Shown here piece by piece: positions 1 through 9,328 of a stretch of 64,000 nt of DNA. The position numbers and the translations under genes were made by a program. Source of the DNA: Pontibacter cellulosilyticus (GTDB taxonomy: Bacteria > Bacteroidota > Bacteroidia > Cytophagales > Hymenobacteraceae); assembly GCF_014306105.1 (NCBI RefSeq), contig NZ_JACRVF010000002.1, forward strand, positions 642,368 through 706,367. Direction: 5' to 3'. The notes beneath the pieces are model-generated. The model made no database searches, had not been told where the DNA came from, and saw only the letters and a list, made by a program, of their open reading frames with translations. Each line of letters starts with the position of its first letter. Positions within the stretch are counted from its first letter, which is position 1.

Positions 1-494
1 AGCTCCTGCAGTTGGCCAGTAGCCAGGTTATAGCGGAAGAAGAATGTCTTTTTCTGAAGTGAGTCTGGAGAAGATTTATCGGTTCTGTCTTTTTTTACTT
101 CATCTACAGTGCTCTTTACCTCAAACTGGATGTTCTGCTCGTCTGGTAAAAACTTCAGGTTCTCGATAGGCAGGTGCTGCGCATCAAAAGGGTCCTGCAC
201 GATCATGGTGATGGCAGAGGCCAGTTTGTCTTTGTCAAACAGCTGCTTTTTTGTTTTGGTGGCAGGGTCTACAATATACCAGCTTTTGCCGTTGCTGGTC
301 TCATACTCGTACCAGAACTTGTCTGACTGCTTAAGCCAGTGCGGGTCTATACTTGTGCTGAAGATAAGCTTTTGCAGCTTCTTAGGGGAGAAGCGTGAGG
401 CAAGCTGGTAATTGCCTTTGGCTGGTGCCGGCGACTGAGCCTGTACTCCTAAGCAAAAGAGCAGGAGAAAGGACAGGAGGTAAATTTTTCTCAT
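1..494 (-). CDS. S9 family (prolyl oligopeptidase / DPP IV-like) peptidase, N-terminal part only
   Basis: This reading frame starts at an ATG on the complement at 494 and runs off the left edge, giving about 164 residues. It opens with a clear signal peptide (MRKIYLLSFLLLFCLG, cleavage near VQAQS), so the product is exported. The following sequence, including SIDPHWLKQSDKFWYEYETS and VDPATKTKKQLFD, matches the start of the beta-propeller domain of Bacteroidota S9 peptidases, which cut peptides after proline. The catalytic alpha/beta-hydrolase domain would lie outside the window, so activity cannot be judged here. It is divergent from atpD. The Ser-Ile in TSID is encoded by AGT ATA, part of the dispersed AAGTATA word. 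The family is inferred from the N-terminal domain alone. Confidence 0.75.
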   Translation of the reverse strand, partial: MRKIYLLSFLLLFCLGVQAQSPAPAKGNYQLASRFSPKKLQKLIFSTSIDPHWLKQSDKFWYEYETSNGKSWYIVDPATKTKKQLFDKDKLASAITMIVQDPFDAQHLPIENLKFLPDEQNIQFEVKSTVDEVKKDRTDKSSPDSLQKKTFFFRYNLATGQLQE

Positions 495-2361
<1,867 letters not shown>

Positions 2362-2370
2362 GTATAAATT

Positions 2371-2450
2371 AGTTACGAGTTACGAATTCTGAGTTACGGG
2401 TTAGCTTCTGCTGCTCATAACTCGGAACTCGGAACTCTAAACTCATAACT
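2371..2450. repeat. Intergenic quasi-palindrome between atpD and atpC
   Basis: The left arm (2371-2403) is built from repeats of the word gagttacg. The right arm (2414-2450) is built from its near complement, ctcataactcggaactc. The RNA could fold into a long imperfect hairpin between two genes that must be made in different amounts (three beta to one epsilon). Similar structures occur at 9247, 33488, 34026 and 34658. A role is not shown. Confidence 0.6.
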
Positions 2451-2457
2451 AATAAAA

Positions 2458-2703
2458 ATGTATTTAGAGATAATCACACCTGATAAAAAGGTTTTTGCCG
2501 GTGAGGTAACAAGTGCCCAGTTCCCGGGAGCCAATGGTTCTTTCGAGGTTCTTGATTCTCACGCTCCACTCATCAGCACCTTGGATAAAGGCAGAATCCG
2601 TGTCACTACCAACAAAAGCCAGGAATTCTTTACCGTTGACGGTGGTGTGGTAGAAGTGCTTAACAACAAGATCATTGTACTTGCAGAGTCTGTGATCGAG
2701 TAG
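2458..2703 (+). CDS. atpC: F0F1 ATP synthase subunit epsilon, short form
   Basis: This is the epsilon subunit of the F1 central stalk, 81 residues. It begins MYLEIITPDKKVFAGEV and contains PGANGSFEVLDSHAPL, typical of the N-terminal beta-sandwich. It ends after the sandwich and lacks the C-terminal helical hairpin that inhibits ATP hydrolysis in the 130-140 residue forms. Short epsilon subunits are usual in this phylum, so I do not read this as truncation. It follows atpD on the same strand, and a strong hairpin terminator closes the unit. Confidence 0.95.
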   Translation: MYLEIITPDKKVFAGEVTSAQFPGANGSFEVLDSHAPLISTLDKGRIRVTTNKSQEFFTVDGGVVEVLNNKIIVLAESVIE

Positions 2704-2724
2704 CAACAGCGCAACTAAGACATA

Positions 2725-2765
2725 AAAATTCCCCTCCTGTTCGTAAGAGCAGGAGGGGATTTTGT
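2725..2765. terminator. Bidirectional hairpin terminator after atpC
   Basis: CCCCTCCTG (2731-2739) pairs with CAGGAGGGG (2750-2758) around a ten-base loop, flanked by A-rich and T-rich tracts. It can serve atpDC on the plus strand and the convergent lipoprotein gene on the minus strand. Confidence 0.85.
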
Positions 2766-2780
2766 TTTGGGAGTATACCC

Positions 2781-3545
2781 TTACTGCTTTAGATTAGCTA
2801 TGGCCGGATTAGGCTCTGAATCTGCTCTTTCTAAGGGGTAATATTCTACAACATCGAAGCTTTTGCCTCCTAGGTCCACATAGAAGTAATGTAGCTGATC
2901 ATTCTTGTTAAACTCTCCATTCTTATCTATGTCTTCCGAGGTAATGAAGTATATTCTCTTTTGCACGTCAATTATCTGCCAGTCAACAAGCTCCTGCAGA
3001 TCTGGTGACAGCTTTTGGAGATTATGACCATTTATACTACTTATATAAAGAGATTCAATGTCATCAGTATCTAGTTTCCTGTCCTTATTGGTGTCTTTAT
3101 CAGTAAGGCTATATAAAAGTAACTGATTCTTGGTAGACTCAAAGATTGAACGGAGAAAAGTAATGGAGCGAATTTTAATCTGCCTTTTTGTTAGTGATGT
3201 GAAGCTTGCTGAGTCTACGTGCTGAAACTTTACGTTATCAAAATTTCCTGATATCTCCTGGTTGTTCCTGTAAGCTACTGCAATTCCGCTGTTACCAGAT
3301 TCGTAAGAGCTCATGTATATATCGGCTCCTCTCTTGTTGGGAGAATACTGTCCTATCGGGTGAATTAGATAAAAAGTACTATCAAAGTGGATTGGAATAC
3401 TAGCTACCGCAATTGAAGTGCTGTCATCTAAGATTTGATTTTCTGTTTCTGCAATCTCCTGCGCATCATCGTAAACAACCTTAGGTTTAGGATCGGAACA
3501 GCTTGTGTTAAGAGCAAGCAATAGTAGTGCTACAATTTTTCTCAT
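2781..3545 (-). CDS. Hypothetical lipoprotein with two EF-hand-like loops
   Basis: This 254-residue protein has a lipoprotein signal peptide, MRKIVALLLLALNTSC, with the modified cysteine at residue 16. I do not recognise the family. Two aspartate-rich loops, DKDTNKDRKLDTDD (about residue 150) and DIDKNGEFNKND (about 208), have the DxDxN/DG spacing of EF-hand or dockerin calcium loops. This suggests a calcium-binding surface protein. The gene is more AT-rich than its neighbours (one line counted at about 37 percent G+C), which could mean later acquisition. It converges on atpC across a shared terminator and seems monocistronic. Lipidation is well supported; calcium binding is inference. Confidence 0.8.
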   Translation of the reverse strand: MRKIVALLLLALNTSCSDPKPKVVYDDAQEIAETENQILDDSTSIAVASIPIHFDSTFYLIHPIGQYSPNKRGADIYMSSYESGNSGIAVAYRNNQEISGNFDNVKFQHVDSASFTSLTKRQIKIRSITFLRSIFESTKNQLLLYSLTDKDTNKDRKLDTDDIESLYISSINGHNLQKLSPDLQELVDWQIIDVQKRIYFITSEDIDKNGEFNKNDQLHYFYVDLGGKSFDVVEYYPLERADSEPNPAIANLKQ

Positions 3546-3697
3546 TCCAATATTATAATATTAAAGTATCAGGAGCGTGTTCTAGGGTCTGCTATTTTGA
3601 GGCTATCATTTCATATCAACAGAAGAAAACCAAGGATTATTCTTCAACAATATAGTAATTTCCTCCTTATCTTACAGCTCGATTTATACTTACTCCC

Positions 3698-4828
3698 ATG
3701 CCAAACATTCACCCGAAAACCACACCTATCTACCAAACCTCTGTATTTACTTTCGACGACCTAAACGCGCTGGAGTTATACTTTGAAGAGCCGGGACAAA
3801 ATTATATGTACACCCGTTACGGCAATCCAAACACGGATGAATTGGCAGAGGAAATAAACAAACTTGAGGGTGGAGTAGGAGGAGTGGTAACCTCTTCGGG
3901 TATGTCTGCTATACTTGCTGCGGTCTTGGCAGTTTGCAAGGCTGGTGACCATGTGTTGTGTGCCGAAGAAATTTACGGTGGCTCGGCGGCACTGCTGAGC
4001 CAGGAGCTTACGCGCATAGGCATAGAAGTAAGTTACGTGCCCTCTGCCGATACTTATACTTTGGAGCAGTATACCAAGCCAAATACCCGACTGATGCTTG
4101 CAGAGACCATGAGTAACCCGTTGCTGCAGGTACTGGACATTGCAAGGCTGGCCCTTGAAACCAAGAAGCTAAGTATAAAACTGGTAATTGATAACACCTT
4201 TGCCACACCTGTACTTACCAAACCCTTAGAGCTGGGTGCAGACATGGTAATGCATAGCGTTACTAAATATCTGTCGGGGCACAGTGATGTAACAGCCGGG
4301 GTAGTAGTATGCCAACAGCAGGAAGATTTGCAGCGCGTGCAGGCGGTAATGCGCACGTATGGCCTTAACCTGAGCCCTTTCGAAGGATGGCTTGCTGCAC
4401 GTGGATTAAAAACGCTTCGCCTGCGCATGAAGCAGCATTGCAGCAATGCACTTGCTGTAGCTCAATTCTTGGAGCAGCACCCAAAGGTGGAGCAAGTATG
4501 GTACCCGGGACTAGAAGGGCATCCGCAGCACGGGCTGGCAAAAGAGCAGGGGCATGGAATGTTTGGCGGCATGCTCAGTTTTAGGATAGCAGATGATACA
4601 GAATCGGTAAATCGCTTTATGCAAGGATTGGCAAGTATACCTTTTGCGCCGTCGCTGGCTGGTGTAAGTACTTCTATTTCATATCCGCTTGGCACTTCGC
4701 ACCGCTCGCTTAGCCCGGAGCAGCAGCAAAAGCTTGGAATTACGACAGGAGTAATCCGGCTTTCGGTTGGTATAGAAGAGCCCGAGGAGTTGATTGAAGA
4801 GCTGGAACAGGCGTTGGCAAAAGTATAA
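3698..4828 (+). CDS. Cys/Met metabolism PLP-dependent enzyme (cystathionine gamma-synthase / beta-lyase type)
   Basis: This trans-sulfuration family enzyme has 376 residues, close to the family norm. It works on sulfur amino acids in the cytoplasm with pyridoxal phosphate. Visible signatures are MYTRYGNPN (about 37-45), SSGMSAI (67-73), DNTFATP (165-171) and SVTKYLSGHSD, in which Lys190 should hold the cofactor. The C-terminal SLAGVSTSISYP and HRSLSPEQ segments bind substrate. The sequence does not settle whether it is a gamma-synthase, beta-lyase or gamma-lyase, so no symbol is given. It stands alone, followed by a MITE-like element. Several AAGTATA words lie inside the gene. Confidence 0.9.
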   Translation: MPNIHPKTTPIYQTSVFTFDDLNALELYFEEPGQNYMYTRYGNPNTDELAEEINKLEGGVGGVVTSSGMSAILAAVLAVCKAGDHVLCAEEIYGGSAALLSQELTRIGIEVSYVPSADTYTLEQYTKPNTRLMLAETMSNPLLQVLDIARLALETKKLSIKLVIDNTFATPVLTKPLELGADMVMHSVTKYLSGHSDVTAGVVVCQQQEDLQRVQAVMRTYGLNLSPFEGWLAARGLKTLRLRMKQHCSNALAVAQFLEQHPKVEQVWYPGLEGHPQHGLAKEQGHGMFGGMLSFRIADDTESVNRFMQGLASIPFAPSLAGVSTSISYPLGTSHRSLSPEQQQKLGITTGVIRLSVGIEEPEELIEELEQALAKV

Positions 4829-4854
4829 GGGTTTAGCTTTAATAGCTGCCTTGA

Positions 4855-5060
4855 TCCAACCACCCCTAACCCCTCCTTGTCTAAGGCGGGGAACTATGGC
4901 ACTACTTTTCATTGACATACTTCTTTGTAGAGATTGCTTAACCTCTCTTCCCACAAGATCCTTTCAGGATGACAAGGGTAGAACTAAAGCAATTATGATA
5001 AAATTGAGGTTGTAAGTATAATTTCCCGCCTTAGATAAGGAGGGGTTAGGGGTGGTTGGA
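4855..5060. mobile_element. MITE-like element, copy 1
   Basis: This is a 206-base non-coding element with terminal inverted repeats of about 38 bases. The left end starts TCCAACCACCCCTAACCCC and the right end is its near-perfect complement, ending GGGGTTAGGGGTGGTTGGA. Each end also folds on itself, CCCCTCCTT against AAGGCGGGG. The interior carries AAGATCCTTTCAGGATGAC and CAATTATGA, words shared with the copy at 45137 in inverted orientation. It lies between convergent genes. I see no clear target-site duplication. The family relation is supported by three copies in the window; mobility is inferred. Confidence 0.85.
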
Positions 5061-5083
5061 ACCGGTTCTGCAGACAGGAAGGA

Positions 5084-6217
5084 CTATACCACCTCCAGTA
5101 ACTTCTTGAGATGCTTTACAACCTTTTCCAGTTCCTCTTCCTGTAAACTGCTGCTGCTTGGGAGGCAGAGGCCGCGGTTAAAGAGACGCTCGCTCAGCCT
5201 GTCGCCAAAGTAAAGATTGTTGGCGAAGAGCGGCTGCTTGTGCAAAGGTCTCCAGAGAGGGCGTGTTTCTATATTTTCTTCTTCCAAAGCCTGCCGTATG
5301 GCTTTAGGCTTTTGGCCCTCGGGTAAAAGCATAGTAGAAAGCCAGCGGTTAGAGAAACAAGCTTTGGGCTCAGCTAGAAACTCTACGCCTTCTATACTTT
5401 GGAGCTGGTTTCGATAATAGTTGAATATGTCCCGGTGCTGTTTTACACGAAGTTCCAATACTTCTATCTGCCCACGTCCGATGCCTGCATTAATATTGCT
5501 GATGCGGTAGTTGTAGCCCATTTCCGAATGCTGTTCATGCGGTGCAGGGTCTTTTGCCTGTGTCGCTAAAAAAACTGCTTTCTCAGCAAGATCCGGCTTA
5601 GAAGTGATAATGGCTCCGCCTGCCGATGTGGTAATGATCTTGCTTCCGCCAAAAGAAAAAACACCCATACGCCCGAATGTGCCCACTTGATGGCCGCCAT
5701 ACCTTGCACCCAACGCCTCTGCAGCATCCTCTAGTACAGGGATATTATATTCCTCAGCCACAGCCATAATTTCATTAAGCTTTGCTGGCATGCCATAAAG
5801 ATGCACCACAAGTATAGCTGCTGGTTTCTTTCCCTGTTTCAGTCTGTCTTCTATGGCACTGCGAAGCGTAGCAGGGCACATGTTCCAGGTCTCGGACTCG
5901 CTTTCTATAAAAACAGGACTGGCACCCAAGTATAAAATGGGGTTGGCAGAAGCCACAGCTGTAAAGGTAGAGCAAAGCACTTCGTCGCCGGGGCCAACGC
6001 CAAGAAGGCGCAACGCTACGTGTAAAGAGGCCGTGCCAGAGCTTAAGGCAACCGCATGGCGGACATTGGTATGCTGGCAAATGTCGTGCTCAAAACCCGG
6101 AATGTTAGGCCCGGAAGTAGTAACCCAGTTATCCTCAATAGCTTTCTGTACATAGTTCTTCTCATGGCCGCCCATCTGCGGGACCGATAAAAAAATTCGC
6201 CCTGGCCTGTACATCAT
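5084..6217 (-). CDS. DegT/DnrJ/EryC1/StrS family aminotransferase
   Basis: This is a 377-residue PLP-dependent sugar aminotransferase of the kind that adds an amino group to nucleotide-linked keto sugars for surface glycans. The cofactor lysine is Lys193 in FSFGGSKIITTSAGG. Other family segments are SGTASLHVALRLLG (about 60-73), the DEV..STFTAVASANPI region (78-94), EDAAEALGARY (163-173) and GYNYRISNINAGIG. The usual DegT neighbours, dehydratases and glycosyltransferases, are absent; it sits between a MITE-like element and ispE. The substrate cannot be named. The upstream gap of about 240 bases holds no other gene. Confidence 0.9.
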   Translation of the reverse strand: MMYRPGRIFLSVPQMGGHEKNYVQKAIEDNWVTTSGPNIPGFEHDICQHTNVRHAVALSSGTASLHVALRLLGVGPGDEVLCSTFTAVASANPILYLGASPVFIESESETWNMCPATLRSAIEDRLKQGKKPAAILVVHLYGMPAKLNEIMAVAEEYNIPVLEDAAEALGARYGGHQVGTFGRMGVFSFGGSKIITTSAGGAIITSKPDLAEKAVFLATQAKDPAPHEQHSEMGYNYRISNINAGIGRGQIEVLELRVKQHRDIFNYYRNQLQSIEGVEFLAEPKACFSNRWLSTMLLPEGQKPKAIRQALEEENIETRPLWRPLHKQPLFANNLYFGDRLSERLFNRGLCLPSSSSLQEEELEKVVKHLKKLLEVV

Positions 6218-6454
6218 GTCTTTACTATTAATAAGGGTAACTTAATTAGGTTGCGTCTTGGTTTATACTTGAACGGTGTCAGTAAGTATAGCAGTATATG
6301 CCAATAAGTCTTATACTATGTTTTTATGAATATAGTAAAAAGACTTTACTCAGTCAGGGCATTTTACGTACTAAACGAGATTATGCTGCAACGGTGCGCA
6401 GGTTTCAGGGCATTTTTATAGATTGCAGCCGAAAAACACTGTTTTTAATTCACA

Positions 6455-7261
6455 ATGCTGGACTTTCCGAACGCTAAGATTAACCTTGGCTTATACATTA
6501 TTTCCAAAAGACCTGATGGCTTCCATAATTTACAGTCGTGCTTTTACCCTGTAAAGTGGTGCGATGCGCTGGAGATCTTACCTGCTGCTGAAGAGCGTTT
6601 TGATATTACAGGTTTGCCTGTTCCTGGAAATCCGGATACAAACCTATGCCTGAAGGCGTACAAGCTGTTGCAGCAGGATTTTAACCTGCCGCCGGTACAT
6701 ATGCACCTGTACAAGGTTATCCCCATGGGAGCCGGACTAGGAGGAGGGTCTGCCGATGCCGCCTTTACATTAAAGATACTGAACAAGCAATTTGAACTGA
6801 ACCTGACAGAAGATGCACTGGAGGAATATGCCCGGCAACTGGGAAGCGACTGCGCGTTCTTTATCCGGAATAAGCCAGTGATTGCTACTGAGAAAGGAGA
6901 TGTTTTTACACCAACAGACCTGGACTTAAGCGGCTATACTTGCGTGGTCGTGTACCCTGGAATTCATATCACAACGGCAGAGGCCTATGGCAATGCAAAG
7001 CCTGAGCAACCTACCTGCCACATGGATATGTTGCTGAAGCAGGATGTGAAGGTATGGAGGGACGTATTAAAGAATGACTTTGAAGACGCGCTGTTTCCCA
7101 AGTACCCGGAGTTGGGGCAGATAAAGGAGAAATTATACGCCGCCGGTGCAGTGTATGCCTCCATGACAGGGTCTGGCTCAGCAGTGTACGGTCTGTTTAA
7201 AGAGAAGCCAGCAGCACTACTCTTCCCCGACCACTACACTCTCTGGAAAGGCCTGCTTTAA
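6455..7261 (+). CDS. ispE: 4-diphosphocytidyl-2-C-methyl-D-erythritol kinase
   Basis: This GHMP kinase of the non-mevalonate isoprenoid pathway phosphorylates CDP-methylerythritol. It has 268 residues, a normal length for the phylum. It begins MLDFPNAKINLGLYI and has the glycine-rich ATP loop PMGAGLGGGSADAAF near residues 90-104, followed by GSDCAFFI, with MTGSGSAVYGLF near the C-terminus. The last 45 bases overlap the 3' end of the convergent DMT transporter gene. No other isoprenoid gene is nearby. Confidence 0.96.
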   Translation: MLDFPNAKINLGLYIISKRPDGFHNLQSCFYPVKWCDALEILPAAEERFDITGLPVPGNPDTNLCLKAYKLLQQDFNLPPVHMHLYKVIPMGAGLGGGSADAAFTLKILNKQFELNLTEDALEEYARQLGSDCAFFIRNKPVIATEKGDVFTPTDLDLSGYTCVVVYPGIHITTAEAYGNAKPEQPTCHMDMLLKQDVKVWRDVLKNDFEDALFPKYPELGQIKEKLYAAGAVYASMTGSGSAVYGLFKEKPAALLFPDHYTLWKGLL

Positions 7262-8158
7262 TTTTTTGCGGCGTTTATCATAAGCATCCAGTATCGGGTA
7301 GATAAACACGCTTAATAGAATGATGGTAGCCCCCAGGTAAAAGCCAGACGACATCTGCTCGTCTTCCTTAAAGATCAGGAGAGCAAGTATGATTCCGTAG
7401 ATCGGCTCCAGATTTACCGTCAGGTTCATGGTATAAGCTGTTATGCGCTGCATCAGCCTAACAGAGGCAGTGTAGGCATAAACTGTACAAGCAAGCGCCA
7501 GCACCAGCAAATATACCCAATCCATGGCAGTCAGGCTAAAGTTCAGTGCTCCGTCCTCGGCAAAATATGTAGTATAGATCGGGAAGAACAGCACAGTACC
7601 CAAACAAGCACCCGTCATCTCATAGGTTGTGATAGTGGTGGACGGTATTCGTTTTACCAGCTTTGCATTGATAATAGTGAAGATAGATCCCATCAAAGCC
7701 GAAGTAATGGCCATGCTGATCCCCAGGATGCTGTCGAATTCAGTCTCATGTTGGAAGATGATGTATAGGCCAAATATTACCAGCAGCGCCAGCAAGATTT
7801 CATGAGGCTTAATCCTGGTCTTGCTGAACAGCGGGTCGAGCAAGGCGGTCCAGAGACTGCAGGTGGCAATACCTACCAAGCAAATAGAAACCGAAGACAC
7901 CCTAGCAGCGGCGAAGAACAAAATCCAGTGAGCTGCGATGATAAAGCCTACACCTAACAGTTTAAGCGCTTGTGTCCTCCCCATCCAGAACGGTGTGCCG
8001 CGTTTGTAAATAATAGCACCAATTGCCAGTGCTGTAATAGAAGTACGCAGTGCCACTAACTCAACAGCGGGTATCGAGATAAGCTTACCAAGTATGGCTG
8101 TAAAGCCCCACAGGAAAACAATGAAATGAAGCTCCAGGAAATCTTTTAAGCGAGGCAT
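7217..8158 (-). CDS. EamA/DMT family transporter
   Basis: This 313-residue inner-membrane protein has about ten hydrophobic segments in two repeated EamA-type halves. It begins MPRLKDFLELHFIVFLWGFTAI, with the FLWG motif usual for the first helix of this drug/metabolite exporter superfamily. The tail is charged (DKRRKKLKQ). The substrate is unknown. The C-terminal codons overlap ispE by 45 bases in the convergent direction. Its start lies one base past the stop of the LptG-like gene at 8160, so the two are probably cotranscribed from upstream. Confidence 0.9.
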   Translation of the reverse strand: MPRLKDFLELHFIVFLWGFTAILGKLISIPAVELVALRTSITALAIGAIIYKRGTPFWMGRTQALKLLGVGFIIAAHWILFFAAARVSSVSICLVGIATCSLWTALLDPLFSKTRIKPHEILLALLVIFGLYIIFQHETEFDSILGISMAITSALMGSIFTIINAKLVKRIPSTTITTYEMTGACLGTVLFFPIYTTYFAEDGALNFSLTAMDWVYLLVLALACTVYAYTASVRLMQRITAYTMNLTVNLEPIYGIILALLIFKEDEQMSSGFYLGATIILLSVFIYPILDAYDKRRKKLKQAFPESVVVGEE

Positions 8159-8159
8159 A

Positions 8160-9236
8160 CTAACGCGGAACGTAGCGGTACAAAATAAAACCTATACCTG
8201 TAAAAACGATGGTTGGTACCCAAGCCGCTATAGACGGAGGAATGTCACCTACCTGCGCCAGGCTGCGGCTGGTAATTACAAATATGATGAAGATAAAAGC
8301 CAGCAGGAAACCCAACGCAATCTGGAAACCAACGCCTCCACGCGCCTTGCGGGCACTCACAATCACACCGATAATGGTAAGTATAATAATAGCAAACGGA
8401 TAGCTGAAGCGCTCATATTTCTCAATGAGGTACGTCTCCAGATCATCCGCGCCACGTGCTTTTTTCTGTTCTATAAACTGGTTCAGCTCAGTTAGTGTCA
8501 TGGTCTGCTCCAGCTTATAAGTACTTTCAAAATCCTTTGGGCTCAGGTTGAGGGTAGTATCCAGCGCTCCGCCTTTGTATATGGTTTCCTTCTCACCGTT
8601 GAAGGTGCGCAGGGTGTAGTTATCCATGTGCCACTTCTTCTTCTCATCGTCCCAGCGCACATTATTGGAGGTAAGCTTGCTCTTCAGGTTGGTGTCGTCT
8701 ATAGACTCCAGCGCAAAGTTATAACCTACATGCGCGGTAACGTTGTAGCTCTCCATATACACATATGTTTTAGGAGCTACCTTTACATGTATATTTCGAC
8801 TGTCGTAGGTAAAAGTGCTTTTAGTATACTTTATCTGGAAGGCTACGCTTTCTTTGTTTGCATTTGGTATAACCCATCCAATTAGCAGGAAAATTACCAC
8901 AGCAATAAGAGAAGAACCCATCAGGTAAGGCACCAGCAGTCTTCTGAAGCTTACGCCACTGCTAAGTATAGCCACAATCTCGGTATGCGATGCCAGTTTT
9001 GCCGTAACAAACACCGTGGCAATAAACACGGTTATCGGGCTTAGCATATTGGCGTAGTACGGGATCAGGTTGAGGTAATAGTCAAAAATGATCTCGCTGG
9101 CAGCCACGTTGTGCTTAATAAAGTCGTCGTTCTTCTCTGTAAAGTCAATTACCAGAATAACAGACACCAGTATCAGCACCACAAATACGAAAGTGGTCAG
9201 GAACTTGCTTAATATATACTTATCGAGGAGCTTCAA
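8160..9236 (-). CDS. LptF/LptG family permease (YjgP/YjgQ)
   Basis: This 358-residue permease belongs to the family that, with LptB, extracts lipopolysaccharide from the inner membrane and passes it to the LptC-A-D bridge. It begins MKLLDKYILSKFLTTFVFVV and has three N-terminal membrane helices, a periplasmic beta-rich domain (about residues 115-265), and further helices from about 270 to the end. The family also holds LptF, so the LptG assignment is not certain. The DMT transporter follows at once, and tgt lies upstream across a word-repeat gap. The order tgt then YjgP/YjgQ permease is common in this phylum. Confidence 0.92.
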   Translation of the reverse strand: MKLLDKYILSKFLTTFVFVVLILVSVILVIDFTEKNDDFIKHNVAASEIIFDYYLNLIPYYANMLSPITVFIATVFVTAKLASHTEIVAILSSGVSFRRLLVPYLMGSSLIAVVIFLLIGWVIPNANKESVAFQIKYTKSTFTYDSRNIHVKVAPKTYVYMESYNVTAHVGYNFALESIDDTNLKSKLTSNNVRWDDEKKKWHMDNYTLRTFNGEKETIYKGGALDTTLNLSPKDFESTYKLEQTMTLTELNQFIEQKKARGADDLETYLIEKYERFSYPFAIIILTIIGVIVSARKARGGVGFQIALGFLLAFIFIIFVITSRSLAQVGDIPPSIAAWVPTIVFTGIGFILYRYVPR

Positions 9237-9246
9237 GCTTTGCTTA

Positions 9247-9328
9247 AGTTAAAAAGTTAAAGAGTTAGAAAGTTATAGAAGTAGAAAGTATTAACTCTTT
9301 AGCTTTCTAACTCCCAAACTCTCTAACT
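9247..9328. repeat. Intergenic quasi-palindrome between tgt and the LptG-like gene
   Basis: The left arm (9247-9289) repeats the word aaagttagag/gttagaaag. The right arm (9291-9328) holds the complementary words taactctttagctttctaactc. The right arm reaches into the tgt stop codon (9327-9329). It belongs to the same class as the arms at 34658-34823, with nearly the same words. Confidence 0.6.

Noticed and set aside
109..411. Plus-strand reading frame of 100 codons near the left edge
   Set aside because: It is antisense to the signal-peptide-bearing S9 peptidase frame, which has a clear family match and continues off the edge.
2725..2765. CCCCTCCTG hairpin as a fourth MITE end
   Set aside because: It shares only the CCCCTCCT core, lacks the CCAACCACCCC outer part, and behaves as a terminator.
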